A stretch of 64,000 bases of DNA from Collinsella sp. TF08-11AT. Lineage in GTDB: Bacteria > Actinomycetota > Coriobacteriia > Coriobacteriales > Coriobacteriaceae. The stretch lies in assembly GCF_003437035.1 (NCBI RefSeq), contig NZ_QSRL01000006.1:43933-107932 (forward strand). The letters are read 5' to 3'. Under the pieces are notes generated by a model that saw only the letters and a list, made by a program, of their open reading frames with translations, had not been told where the DNA came from and did no database searches. A program made the translations under genes and the position numbers. Each line of letters begins with the position of its first letter. Within the stretch, counting starts at the first letter, position 1. Shown in pieces: positions 15,234-24,246 of this stretch.

Positions 15234-17222
15234 TTAGTCCATCGGATTGAGCGCGTCAATCTGGGCGAGCCACAGGCGCGAGCTGGCGTCACTCGGCATG
15301 CGCCAATCGCCGCGCGGGCTGAGCGTGACCGAACCCACCTTGGGGCCATCGGGCAGGCAGCTGCGCTTAAACTGCTGGGCAAAGAAGCGACGGTAGAACG
15401 TACGCAGCCACGTGTGAACGGTCTTGACGTCGTAGGCGCCCTCGAAGCTCTTGAGCGCCATGCGGTAGATCTTGCCCGGCTCAAAGCCAAAACGCAGCAG
15501 GTAGTAGAGGAAGTAGTCGTGCAGCTCGTACGGGCCCACCAAATCCTCAGTCTTCTGCGCAATCTCGCCGTCGCCCGTGGGCGGCAGAAGCTCGGGGGAC
15601 ACCGGCGTATCGAGGATATCGAGCAAGACCTCGGCAATACGCCCGCCAAAAACATCAGCGGCATAGCGCACCAGATGGCGCACAAGCGTCTTGGGCACGC
15701 TCGCGTTGACGGCGTACATGCTCATGTGGTCGCCGTTGTAGGTAGCCCAGCCGAGCGCCAGCTCCGACAGGTCGCCCGTGCCGATGACAAAACCGCCGGC
15801 CTGATTGGCCAGATCCATCAGAATCTGCGTACGCTCGCGGGCCTGGCTGTTCTCGTAGGTCACGTCCTGCACGGCCGGATCGTGCTCAATGTCCTTGAAG
15901 TGCTGCTCCACGGCCGCGTGGATCGAAACCTCGCGGAAGCTCACGCCAAGGTCGCGAGCGAGCGACTCGGCATTCGACTTGGTGCGATGCGTCGTGCCAA
16001 AGCCGGGCATGGACACGGCCGTGATACCGGTGCGCGGCAGCCCCAGTGCATCGAAGGCGCGCACGGTCACAAACAGTGCCAGCGTGGAGTCCAGGCCGCC
16101 CGAAAGACCGATGACTGCAGCCTTGGTGCCCGTATGGGCCAGGCGGGTCTTGAGGCCGGCGGTCTGCAGGTCGAGGATGGTCTCGCAACGCTCGGCAAGG
16201 TCACCATGGTCGGCCGGCACAAAGGGCGCGCGGGGGAAGACACGGTCGATGCCGAGTGCATCGCGCAGGACAGGTTCGTCTGTCAGCACGCCCTCAAAAG
16301 AGAACTCAACGGTCGTGGCCTCCGGCGCATCGTCCGCGCGCGTCCACGTCGTCGAGCGACGGCGCTCGGCAACCAGGCGGTCGAGGTCGACATCGGCCAC
16401 CGCCATATCGCAGGTGAGCAGCTTGGTAGCAGCGAGCTTCGAGCCGTTTTCATAGATAAGGTTCTCGCCCGCAAAGACCATGTCGGTCGTGGACTCACCC
16501 TCGCTCGCGTCCGCGTAGGCATAGGCGCAGTACAGGCGTGCGCTCTGATTGGAGATGAGGCTGCGGCGGTAATCTGCCTTGCCGATAATCTCGTCCGAGG
16601 CAGACGGGTTGAGGATCACCGTGGCACCTGCAAGCGCCATCTCGGTCGAAGGGGGCGCCGGTACCCACAGGTCCTCGCACACCTCGACACCCAGCACCAG
16701 ATCCTCGGCACCCTCATCACAGCAGCGGTAGACAAGTCCCGAGCCAAGCGGCACCGGACCCTGACCGGCAAATTCAACCCACACGGGATCGGCGGGCGCC
16801 GGAGCAAACCAGCGGCGCTCATAGAACTCGCCGTAGTTGGGCAAATATTTCTTAGCCGTAAGGCCCAAAAGCTCGCCCGCACAGCACACGGCGGCGCAGT
16901 TGTAGATGTTTTCGGCCACTGCAACGGGAAGGCCGACGGTAAAGACGATCGGCAGCTCACGGGTTTCATCGAGGATAAACTCAAGCGCCGCCTCGCAGGC
17001 ATGCAGCAGTGTGCGGTTATGGAATAGATCAGCCGCGGTATAACCAGTCAGGTTAAGCTCGGGCAGCACGAGCGCACGAACGCCGCGCTCGGCAGCCTCG
17101 CGAACAGCCGCCAGCGCAACCTCGGCATTGCCCTCGACATCGGCCACGCGAATCTTGGGCGAGGCCGCTGCCACGCGCAAAAAACCGTCGTTCTCAACTT
17201 GACCGTTTAGAAAATCGTTCAT
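15234..17222 (-). CDS. nadE: Glutamine-dependent NAD+ synthetase
   Basis: 662 residues, two domains. The N-terminal nitrilase-type glutaminase has Glu in LPELNLTGY, Lys in KKYLPNYGEFYE and Cys in GVEVCEDLW. The C-terminal synthetase has the ATP-pyrophosphatase loop GLSGGLDSTLAL and GTGDLSELALGW. It amidates nicotinic acid adenine dinucleotide to NAD+. The ATG at 17222 follows GGAGCTCGC; the extra residues upstream of it read across the promoter. Confidence 0.95.
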   Translation of the reverse strand: MNDFLNGQVENDGFLRVAAASPKIRVADVEGNAEVALAAVREAAERGVRALVLPELNLTGYTAADLFHNRTLLHACEAALEFILDETRELPIVFTVGLPVAVAENIYNCAAVCCAGELLGLTAKKYLPNYGEFYERRWFAPAPADPVWVEFAGQGPVPLGSGLVYRCCDEGAEDLVLGVEVCEDLWVPAPPSTEMALAGATVILNPSASDEIIGKADYRRSLISNQSARLYCAYAYADASEGESTTDMVFAGENLIYENGSKLAATKLLTCDMAVADVDLDRLVAERRRSTTWTRADDAPEATTVEFSFEGVLTDEPVLRDALGIDRVFPRAPFVPADHGDLAERCETILDLQTAGLKTRLAHTGTKAAVIGLSGGLDSTLALFVTVRAFDALGLPRTGITAVSMPGFGTTHRTKSNAESLARDLGVSFREVSIHAAVEQHFKDIEHDPAVQDVTYENSQARERTQILMDLANQAGGFVIGTGDLSELALGWATYNGDHMSMYAVNASVPKTLVRHLVRYAADVFGGRIAEVLLDILDTPVSPELLPPTGDGEIAQKTEDLVGPYELHDYFLYYLLRFGFEPGKIYRMALKSFEGAYDVKTVHTWLRTFYRRFFAQQFKRSCLPDGPKVGSVTLSPRGDWRMPSDASSRLWLAQIDALNPMD

Positions 17223-17262
17223 GCGAGCTCCAGCACATCCGTTAGCCGCAACGAGCGGCGGC

Positions 17263-17291
17263 GATATAGTCCGCCTCCATTGTACTGTCAA
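17263..17291 (-). promoter_or_regulatory. Promoter of nadE
   Basis: On the minus strand TTGACA (17286-17291), 17 bases, TATATC (17263-17268), about 40 bases upstream of the start codon. Confidence 0.75.
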
Positions 17292-17355
17292 GTTCAATCA
17301 GCACAGATGGGACAAGCTCATGATTAAAATTGGAAAAGAGAAGCCGGGATGACGT

Positions 17356-17634
17356 TTAGCAGTAGAACGAGATCTCGTCCACAAGGAAAAATGCCTTCCA
17401 TTTAGAGCAAATCAATTCATGCTGAGCGGCGATGATTTCACAGAGGTCATCAAGCGTGCTCCGGGGGATCTTCGCTTTGTTATTAGCGACAATGCAGCCA
17501 CCTCTTCGAGTCAGCCAGATTTTGGCCGAGTTATCTGAAGGCGCCCCCTTGCAAACATGGACATGGATTGGCTCGCCCGCTTCATTGGACCAAAAGAAGA
17601 CCCGATAGCCGCCAATAAGAAAAAGGCTAGGCAA
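17356..17634 (-). CDS. DUF4160 protein
   Basis: 92 residues. GYRVFFWSNEAGEPIHVHV and the AKIWL...NNKAKIPRSTLDDLCEII stretch match the DUF4160 pattern (a small domain often paired with DUF2442 or similar small proteins, suspected to be toxin-antitoxin-like). It overlaps the preceding gene by 8 bases, so the two are co-translated. Function not known. Confidence 0.75.
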   Translation of the reverse strand: MPSLFLIGGYRVFFWSNEAGEPIHVHVCKGAPSDNSAKIWLTRRGGCIVANNKAKIPRSTLDDLCEIIAAQHELICSKWKAFFLVDEISFYC

Positions 17635-17896
17635 CTTTAGCTCCTCCGTTTGCGGCGTAGCGATACAGCAGATGGGCGTTATTGCTCAGAAAAGTCTCAA
17701 AACCTCGCTTCTCCTCGTCGGTAAAACGCCCCTCCCACATGGTCCAATTGTAAGAAGGCAGCTCGCAACGAGCGGAGTCGAAACCCTCTGCCGTCGGTCG
17801 TTCAAAATGCACGATGACCTTTTCGATATCGCCATCTGTGATCAGGTCAGAATGAATGACCTCGGTACCATCTTCGAATGTCATATACGGGTACAT
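17627..17896 (-). CDS. Small partner protein of the DUF4160 gene
   Basis: 89 residues (a GTG at 17908 is also in frame, but GAGGTGG is correctly spaced for the ATG at 17896). YMTFEDGTEVIHSD, VHFERPTAEGFDSARCELP and SNNAHLLYRYAANGG recall small proteins paired with DUF4160 in other gut bacteria. No catalytic motif is visible. A two-gene unit of this size and overlap resembles a toxin-antitoxin module, but that is only inference from layout. Confidence 0.65.
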   Translation of the reverse strand: MYPYMTFEDGTEVIHSDLITDGDIEKVIVHFERPTAEGFDSARCELPSYNWTMWEGRFTDEEKRGFETFLSNNAHLLYRYAANGGAKVA

Positions 17897-18078
17897 CACG
17901 TAAACCACCTCGCAATCATTAATTCAGTTTAGCATCAAGCTAGTGCACCAATGATAGCAAGCCCCCTTGATGAGTTGATGGCATCTGTTGCCAGCACGAT
18001 CGACGGCGGTCCGGATTGTTGGGCCCGGCCATAATCGACCGCCACGAAGCGTTCATCCGCAGGTGCGTGGCATAGCGC

Positions 18079-18987
18079 CTAGAACACTAGCTGAGACAAG
18101 GACACTATCGCTGGCATAGTGAACATAGACAGAAGGGTGGTAACACAGACTGTTCCACATGCATATCGATAGTCCTTATTATGCTGCTGGGCAAAGATAG
18201 CTACATTCGCGCCGGTGGGGGTCGCAGCCGCAATCAGCAGCGCCATCTTAATTGACCTATCACATGGAAAGAGACATAGGAACAGGAGCGAAAGAATCGG
18301 AATGACAAGCAGCCTGACCGATGAGACGGCAAACAAGCTTTTCGCCCTCAGGAGCGCCATCAAATCAGACTGGGCAAGATAGATACCGAGAGTCATCATT
18401 GCTAGCGGAGTGTTGAGCCCCGAGATATACGAAAGCACTGACTGTGCCAGAGGGACCGTTGGGACACGAAGGATAAAAATCAAGAAACCGCCCAATAAAG
18501 CCATGACCATTGGACTTGTCAGGATCGCTTTAGGACTCATACATTTTTTAGACCCCGACAGCAGATACTGCCCGTATGTCCATTGCATGGCATTGAGAAG
18601 AGCGATCATGCACGTGATGAAAAACACGGCATCTTTTCCAAGCGCCGCTTCAACAAGGGGTATTCCCACAAATCCAGCATTCGAGAATGCCGCAGCAAAA
18701 ATGTCGATGGGACGGCCCCTGAACAACAGGCGGGCAACAACGCAAGCGAGCAACAACATCGCCGCCGACAGCATTAAGGTCATTCCCAACTCATACATCC
18801 TCTGAAACGAATACTCAATCCAAAATGATTTGAGAATGATTGCGGGAATCACAAGGTTGATGAGCAACTTTCCGAATTCTATTGCAGCCTGCTCGCTCAA
18901 TATGCCCAAGCGGTTTAGAGCGTAGCCCATTCCCATGAGCAAAAACATGATAAGGACTTGTTGGATGAGAGGTTCAATGATTGACAC
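18079..18987 (-). CDS. AEC-family (auxin efflux carrier-like) transporter
   Basis: About 302 residues and some ten hydrophobic segments. The first reads VLIMFLLMGMGYALNRLG; later come the family's crossover-like AAFSNAGFVGIPL and TPTGANVAIFAQQ. Family members move organic acids such as malate or malonate. GGAG precedes a GTG at 18987 by 8 bases; an ATG at 19020 is in frame but has a poorer site. The gene is visibly more A/T-rich than its flanks, like the next one, suggesting a common foreign origin. Confidence 0.85.
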   Translation of the reverse strand: MSIIEPLIQQVLIMFLLMGMGYALNRLGILSEQAAIEFGKLLINLVIPAIILKSFWIEYSFQRMYELGMTLMLSAAMLLLACVVARLLFRGRPIDIFAAAFSNAGFVGIPLVEAALGKDAVFFITCMIALLNAMQWTYGQYLLSGSKKCMSPKAILTSPMVMALLGGFLIFILRVPTVPLAQSVLSYISGLNTPLAMMTLGIYLAQSDLMALLRAKSLFAVSSVRLLVIPILSLLFLCLFPCDRSIKMALLIAAATPTGANVAIFAQQHNKDYRYACGTVCVTTLLSMFTMPAIVSLSQLVF

Positions 18988-19045
18988 AATACATGCTCCG
19001 TATAATCCTGACCGGTTCATCTACCACGATGGTCTATAGCGCCTG

Positions 19046-20257
19046 CTATAGCGCGGCACCGACCGCCTGAATGATTCGCGCAACGAACGCCTCGGCAACC
19101 CCGCGCGGCGTTCGCGAGTTGTAGGTTTCAAAATACTTGCCGTAGTCTTCCTGAGGCACAAGGTAGTTGCAGTACGTGTTCGCATAGCCGATAACAAAGA
19201 CGTTGTATTGGCTAAACGCCCTCTTAAAATCCAAGCCTAATGTGCTACACGTATCGCATGGCATCGTGATAAAAATGCAGTTACCAATTACCGCAAACTG
19301 GCTCGGAAGCTCAAGCTCGATTTTCCCCATCGAGAGCTTAAGCTGTTGCCGCTTAAGGAGAAGGTCTCGCATCGGGCTCGCATCCATAGCCTCTATCCGA
19401 TTGGTCATCTCGATCCAATCCGGATCTGTTTTTGCATCGTAGACACTCTTCATGCTGATAGAGCCCCAACGCGGAGTATCAACTCTGAGTGCCGCGCGCT
19501 CACGCTTGGATTCAATTTGAGCGCAAAGTTCGTTAGCCGTACGCTCGAGTTCGGCAACTCCCTCCCCTTGCCGATAGAAACGCGTCGACACATCCCCGCA
19601 CGTTCCGTTGACGCAAAGTACAGGACAGCCATATTTCCTCTCCAAACGCTGCCTGACATGCCCAATCAAATCAGCAGAGAGGACGGCGCTTTTCCCATTA
19701 AGGATGGTAGGATGAGCGGACATGAACAGCATTTTTCCAATTGGGCGACCGCCTTGAGCGTCCTCAAACGAGAAAATACTTACCTGTTTATCGGCCGGAC
19801 CGCCCTGAACATTTCGATTCCCGTACAGTCCCTCGATGCCTAACGTCTCCATCGATACGGTCGCCTTCGACCTGGACGCCCATGCAGATACCGCCGCCTC
19901 GGTAGCCAAGCCAATCAAATCACTCGTCAATTCGGTTTCAGGTAACGTGTCCTCGTAGGCAAGCTTAAAATAGCATGGTGCAGAATGGGTATGAATGCAT
20001 GCGACGACGATATTGCTCGAATCGATGCCCGTTTTTGACGATACGGCGTTCTTGACCGAAAGGGAAAAATCTTTCGACACCATTATTGAATCGAGCTCGA
20101 TAAGAATAAACGGGACAAGATCAACACAGACAGCGCTAGCGTTGACCTCAATAGGATCAAGAACATCCGTCCAGGCACCTTTTCTGTTGTAGCCGCCCAT
20201 GCGGCAAGGAGACTGGGGTGTTACGTCAATCTTCGAGATTCCAAACTCTATGTTCAT
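19046..20257 (-). CDS. Neutral ceramidase-like hydrolase
   Basis: 403 residues resembling the N-terminal catalytic domain of the neutral/alkaline non-lysosomal ceramidase family. Seen: a start of the ISKIDVTPQSPCRMGGY type, the metal-binding CIHTHSAPC, SAHPTILNG, and CVNGTCGDVSTR near the middle, in place of the family's N-x-GD-x-S element. There is no signal peptide, unlike secreted ceramidases, so the enzyme should be cytoplasmic and its substrate may not be ceramide. The ATG follows GGAGTTGGA. It lies 55 bases beyond the PTS gene terminator, on the same strand. Confidence 0.75.
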   Translation of the reverse strand: MNIEFGISKIDVTPQSPCRMGGYNRKGAWTDVLDPIEVNASAVCVDLVPFILIELDSIMVSKDFSLSVKNAVSSKTGIDSSNIVVACIHTHSAPCYFKLAYEDTLPETELTSDLIGLATEAAVSAWASRSKATVSMETLGIEGLYGNRNVQGGPADKQVSIFSFEDAQGGRPIGKMLFMSAHPTILNGKSAVLSADLIGHVRQRLERKYGCPVLCVNGTCGDVSTRFYRQGEGVAELERTANELCAQIESKRERAALRVDTPRWGSISMKSVYDAKTDPDWIEMTNRIEAMDASPMRDLLLKRQQLKLSMGKIELELPSQFAVIGNCIFITMPCDTCSTLGLDFKRAFSQYNVFVIGYANTYCNYLVPQEDYGKYFETYNSRTPRGVAEAFVARIIQAVGAAL

Positions 20258-20311
20258 TCCAACTCCAACTCTTCGCGGCACACGCCGCCCAAACATCGGA
20301 AATAGAAATAC

Positions 20312-20340
20312 AAAAAGAGAAGGGCGTCATGGACGCCCTT
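20312..20340 (-). terminator. Intrinsic terminator of the PTS gene
   Basis: AAGGGCGTC-ATG-GACGCCCTT; the minus-strand reading continues TCTCTTTTT. Confidence 0.85.
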
Positions 20341-20375
20341 CCAATGCGTCCTGCCACACGCAGGCCGTAGAAAAC

Positions 20376-21800
20376 TTAACGCTCGGAAACGGGACCATTC
20401 TCGAGCTCATCCGCCGTAAAGCCCAGGAAATACGTGCCCAAGGCGCTCACAAGGAAGCCTGCACCAGCAGCGATTCCAAAGTTGATGAGATTCTGGGTCC
20501 CGCCGCCCGCAAACGCGAGGAACTCCAAGAAGTTAGATGCCGCGCCGGCAGTATAAACCGTGGCTCCGAGAGCGATTGCAAGCGCACCGGCAACAAAGGA
20601 TCCGATAATCTTCCAGACAAACACGCGGCGATAGCGCAGCATCATGCCGTAGATGAAAGGCTCGCCGACGCCTCCGACAATGTTTGCAACCAAATAGCCG
20701 AATGCCATGCTCTTCTCGTCTTTATCGCACAGCTTGAGCCAAGTCGCCACCTCGCAGCCGAAGGTCGCCCAAAGGCTAACGCCCGTCGCAACCAAAACAA
20801 AGCTGTCGGTTCCCACAGTCATATAGTTAGCGATGGCAATCATCGCAACCGCCACATGCATGCCGGTAATAATCATTGGGCACCAAAGACCCGCCAGAAT
20901 ACCTCCTCCGAGGATGGCGGCGATACCACCGGAAGTACCAAGGAACTCAAAACCGGCGGCGAGGGCATTACCGGCCCATGAACCAACAGGGGCGAGAGCG
21001 CAGAGAGACACAGGAACAGCGACGACCATGGTAAGGAAAGGCGCAAAAACCGTTGAAAGGGTATCTGGCACATATTTGCGGAAGAAGCGCTCGATATAAC
21101 TCATCGCCCACACGGACAGAAGAATGGGAAGGACCGTCTTTGTGTAGTTTGCGGCGACGCAGGGAATGCCATAAACGGAGAACTGAGCTCCATCGGTCGC
21201 AAGCTGAATCATGGTCGGGTCGATAAGAATGCCGCCCATAAAGGCACCGAGGACAGGCGTTACGCCAATGTTCTTAGCCGCATTATAGCCAAGGTAGATG
21301 GGGATAAAATAGAACGCTGCGTCATAAACCATGTTCATCAGAACATAAAGGTCGCTTGTGTCGGACAGCACGCCCGCCATCGTAGGTCCCAGCACCACCG
21401 CTACGGTCTTGAACAGGCCAGCACACATTAGGACGGGGATCATAGGCACCATGGAGCTTGACAGGTAGTTGAGGATGTTATTGCCAATAACCTTAGGTGT
21501 GAGCTTCTGCTTAGGAGCATCAAGGTTCTCGTCGATGGCGTCCTGCTTGGCAAAGCCGCCGATCTTGCAGAGCTCGTCATAAACCTTGGGCACGTTTTGG
21601 CCCACGATTACCTGGAACTGCCCTCCGGAGATTTGAGCACCCAACACACCGCCAATCTTCTTCACTTCTTTGATATCGGGGGCATCGATATCTTTGAGGT
21701 TAAAACGCAGGCGCGTCATACAGTGCGCAACAAACGTCACGTTCTCCTTGCCACCGACGGCCTCGAGCACGTCCGCGGCGATTTTCTTATTGTCAGTCAT
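20376..21800 (-). CDS. PTS sugar permease EIIBC (glucose/beta-glucoside family)
   Basis: 474 residues. The N-terminal EIIB domain has the phosphorylated Cys in VAHCMTRLRF; the EIIC domain has about ten membrane segments and the GGVGEPFIYG motif of sugar-binding loops. There is no EIIA domain, so a separate EIIA must serve it. The sugar is not evident. The ATG at 21800 follows AAGGGAG. A BglG-type antiterminator gene lies just upstream, separated by an intergenic terminator. Confidence 0.9.
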   Translation of the reverse strand: MTDNKKIAADVLEAVGGKENVTFVAHCMTRLRFNLKDIDAPDIKEVKKIGGVLGAQISGGQFQVIVGQNVPKVYDELCKIGGFAKQDAIDENLDAPKQKLTPKVIGNNILNYLSSSMVPMIPVLMCAGLFKTVAVVLGPTMAGVLSDTSDLYVLMNMVYDAAFYFIPIYLGYNAAKNIGVTPVLGAFMGGILIDPTMIQLATDGAQFSVYGIPCVAANYTKTVLPILLSVWAMSYIERFFRKYVPDTLSTVFAPFLTMVVAVPVSLCALAPVGSWAGNALAAGFEFLGTSGGIAAILGGGILAGLWCPMIITGMHVAVAMIAIANYMTVGTDSFVLVATGVSLWATFGCEVATWLKLCDKDEKSMAFGYLVANIVGGVGEPFIYGMMLRYRRVFVWKIIGSFVAGALAIALGATVYTAGAASNFLEFLAFAGGGTQNLINFGIAAGAGFLVSALGTYFLGFTADELENGPVSER

Positions 21801-21900
21801 AGCTGAACTCCCTTGCTTTTCTGTCTTCCCGTTTGCGCACACGCGAAGAACCGATTACGGCAGGCCTGACACGAGGCAAATCGAGAAAAGCAAGAAGAAG

Positions 21901-21970
21901 ACAAAAACAGAAGAGCCCCAAAGCACAAAGCGGACAGGGAACTGTCTACGTCATGCTTCGAGGCTCTTCT
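21901..21970 (-). terminator. Leader terminator between the antiterminator and PTS genes
   Basis: AGAAGAGCC arms (21909-21919 with 21960-21970), with about 40 bases between them and GTTTTTGT following on the minus strand. The site is where BglG-type proteins bind a RAT hairpin that overlaps the 5' stem of a terminator. A clear RAT consensus was not recognised; the sequence just 5' of it is diverged. Confidence 0.65.
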
Positions 21971-22067
21971 CGAATAACACCTTATGTGACTATGAAACTA
22001 CATCCAACGGACGCCTTTGCGAAAGTCAAAACCGGCAAACGGTCGAATCTCAGCGGCGAGCGGTCGA

Positions 22068-22904
22068 TTAAGGCCTGGATCCCGCACAGACGCGATTGAC
22101 GTGAAGCATCAGGTAGACTTTCTCTTCATCGGCAAGCGCGGCGCCAAAACGCTCTGCGATAAGCGCAGCCATGCGATCGACGCACACAGCCACATCGGGA
22201 TGCTGCTCGCAGAGCGGCCCATAGAGCGCGCCGTTATCCGTGTTGAGGGGCTCTCCTGTCTGTACGCGTTCCAGCAGGTAGCGGACGTGCGTGGCATAGC
22301 GGCAAAAGTCAAAACCGTCGCGGTCCACGCAAACTCCCAGCTCGGACTCGATGATCTTGGTGAACTTCTCGAGCATCGCCTCGTCCTTGCGCACCGTATT
22401 GGATTTGGCCTTTGAAGACGAGGCGACCACGCTGTTGACGATACAGAGTGCGATACCGCTCGCCTCCCCCCGCGGCATCTTGACGTTGAAGCCGCGATTG
22501 ATGCCCTCGATCGCGAACTTGGCGATCTTGTACTCAATGGGGTACATCTGCTGCACATCATAGGAGAGCGGCATCTGCACAAACATATGCTCGCGGCAGC
22601 GTTTGATGGCAAAGGCGATATGGTCAGCCATGGTAAAGGGAAGGTTTGCCGAGAGCTCGCGCGAGATGTTGGAGCGAGCGATATCGGCAATCTGGGCGGA
22701 GAACTCCATCACCTGAGGATCGATCTCGTCGAGCAGCGCTAGGTAGCGCGAGTCGACACCGTAGAAGGTTCGCTCGATCTTATCGAGTGTGACCTCATCG
22801 GGGCCATTGGGAAACCCGATACCGCGGCCAATTGCCACGAGTTCACGGCCCTTGGCGTTTACGCAGATAACCGTATTGTTGTTGATCCGCTTAAGGATTT
22901 TCAT
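22068..22904 (-). CDS. BglG-family transcriptional antiterminator
   Basis: 278 residues. An N-terminal RNA-binding CAT domain (MKILKRINNNTVICVNAKG) is followed by two PRD domains with conserved His residues (DHIAFAIKR; PRD2 around MLHVNRV at the end). In the family, phosphorylation by the PTS controls dimerisation and hence antitermination of the sugar operon, which here is the EIIBC gene directly downstream. The ATG follows GGGAG. Confidence 0.92.
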   Translation of the reverse strand: MKILKRINNNTVICVNAKGRELVAIGRGIGFPNGPDEVTLDKIERTFYGVDSRYLALLDEIDPQVMEFSAQIADIARSNISRELSANLPFTMADHIAFAIKRCREHMFVQMPLSYDVQQMYPIEYKIAKFAIEGINRGFNVKMPRGEASGIALCIVNSVVASSSKAKSNTVRKDEAMLEKFTKIIESELGVCVDRDGFDFCRYATHVRYLLERVQTGEPLNTDNGALYGPLCEQHPDVAVCVDRMAALIAERFGAALADEEKVYLMLHVNRVCAGSRP

Positions 22905-22945
22905 GACGCTCCCTACCCGGCGCAAGCAACAGCGCCGCGAGCCCG

Positions 22946-22975
22946 ATTATTCCACGGGATTTCAAATCCGGTCAA
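22946..22975 (-). promoter_or_regulatory. Promoter of the antiterminator gene
   Basis: On the minus strand TTGACC (22970-22975), 18 bases, AATAAT (22946-22951). Confidence 0.7.
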
Positions 22976-23057
22976 CCTTCCTTTCGACATCCGAACGATT
23001 CGCCCCGTCTTCATTCGATCAGCCTGAGAAGAAGTTTCGCGCTTTGGTGAGTTGATG

Positions 23058-23151
23058 GTGTTGCGGGCGAATCCATCTCCGGTTCACACCGACTGAGTAC
23101 CCTGAGGGCTGAACAACCTGTCGCAGCACTAAACGAACCGGGAGGACCCCG
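23058..23151 (+). promoter_or_regulatory. Structured 5' leader of unknown class
   Basis: GTGTTGCG (23058-23065) pairs with CGCAGCAC (23122-23129) to close a multibranch region holding hairpins CGGT-TCAC-ACCG (23080-23091) and CCC-TGA-GGG (23100-23108). Just downstream CGGG (23139-23142) can pair with CCCG (23048-51 side, 23148-23151) around the AGGA of the ribosome-binding site. No known riboswitch class was recognised. Confidence 0.35.
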
Positions 23152-23152
23152 T

Positions 23153-24106
23153 ATGACAACCAAGTACACCGACGCGCCGCGCACGCGCGTCATGACGCCG
23201 GCATCGCTCAACAACGGCGTGCACGAGAACCATTCCATCGGACAGACCATGGCTATCGCGCCCAAAAAGGGCCTGTTCGACGATATCTCCATTCCCCAAA
23301 TCATCGCCGGCGCCGCAGCTGCCGCCACGAGCGTCGCGCTTGCCTCCAAGATTGGTATCGCTGGTTCAGTAATTGGCGCCGCCGTGAGCTCGGTCATCAC
23401 CGTTGTGTCCTCGCAGGTCTATCGCCACTTTATCTCCGCCAGCGCCAATGCCCTCAAAGGTACGTACGCTGACGTCGACTACCCCGCCGGCGCCTACGAG
23501 CCCGTTGAGCTTAATGCCGAGGAGCACCTGGGCGGCGCCGCGACTACGCAGGAGATGCGCCAGGTTGCGGGGCGCGCGACCACGGCGCGCGTCGCCCCCA
23601 ACAGCTTGCGCGCCAAGGCGGCGGCAGAGCGCAGCCAGACGCAAAAGAAGGTCATCATCTTCTCGATCGCCATCGCCATTGTCGCAGTCATCGCCTGCGC
23701 TGGCGCCATCCTTATCACCACTGCCGGTGAGGGTCTGGGCGAGCGTCCCGAGCCAATCCTTTCGTCGCGCACGACCGAGAGCGATGCAAATGTCAACACC
23801 CAGTCGCAAGATCAGCAGGCGCAGGCGGACGGCACGCAAGACAGTTCTACCTCAGCCGATTCGTCCTCGAACACCCAAAACCAATCGCAGGGCACCGATT
23901 CCTCTACGGCCAACAGTGGCACGCCGTCCGACACGACCAACTCAAGCCAAACAACTGACGGTTCACAGCCGAACACGGGAGGCCAGACGAGCGACACCAC
24001 GTCGGGAACGGGTGCAGCAGACAGTAGCAACACTAACAGCTCGAGCGGAACCGCGTCCGGCACGGCATCTGACAACTCAAGCCAAGGCACGGCATCGGGC
24101 AACTAA
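23153..24106 (+). CDS. Membrane protein with Ser/Thr-rich tail, unknown function
   Basis: 317 residues. Two hydrophobic stretches (about 45-75, IIAGAAAAATSVALASKIG; and about 165-190, VIIFSIAIAIVAVIACAG) flank a charged Glu/Arg-rich middle. The last 110 residues are almost wholly Ser, Thr, Gln, Asn, Asp and Gly, like a wall-spanning or glycosylated stalk. I do not recognise the family. The ribosome-binding site GGGAGG precedes the ATG by 7 bases, and the gene has a structured leader and its own terminator. Confidence 0.7.
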   Translation: MTTKYTDAPRTRVMTPASLNNGVHENHSIGQTMAIAPKKGLFDDISIPQIIAGAAAAATSVALASKIGIAGSVIGAAVSSVITVVSSQVYRHFISASANALKGTYADVDYPAGAYEPVELNAEEHLGGAATTQEMRQVAGRATTARVAPNSLRAKAAAERSQTQKKVIIFSIAIAIVAVIACAGAILITTAGEGLGERPEPILSSRTTESDANVNTQSQDQQAQADGTQDSSTSADSSSNTQNQSQGTDSSTANSGTPSDTTNSSQTTDGSQPNTGGQTSDTTSGTGAADSSNTNSSSGTASGTASDNSSQGTASGN

Positions 24107-24140
24107 GCACATTTGCCTCTCATAGATAACCGACCTGTAC

Positions 24141-24175
24141 AACGGGCGCGAATCGAAAGCGGTTCGCGCCCGTTT
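24141..24175 (+). terminator. Intrinsic terminator
   Basis: ACGGGCGCGAATC-GAAAGC-GGTTCGCGCCCGT followed by TTTGCC. Confidence 0.85.
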
Positions 24176-24246
24176 GCCTTGGGCGCCGCCATGGCGAACG
24201 CCATGCGATGGTAAGATGCTTTACATGTGTAAAGAGGAGATTTGCC

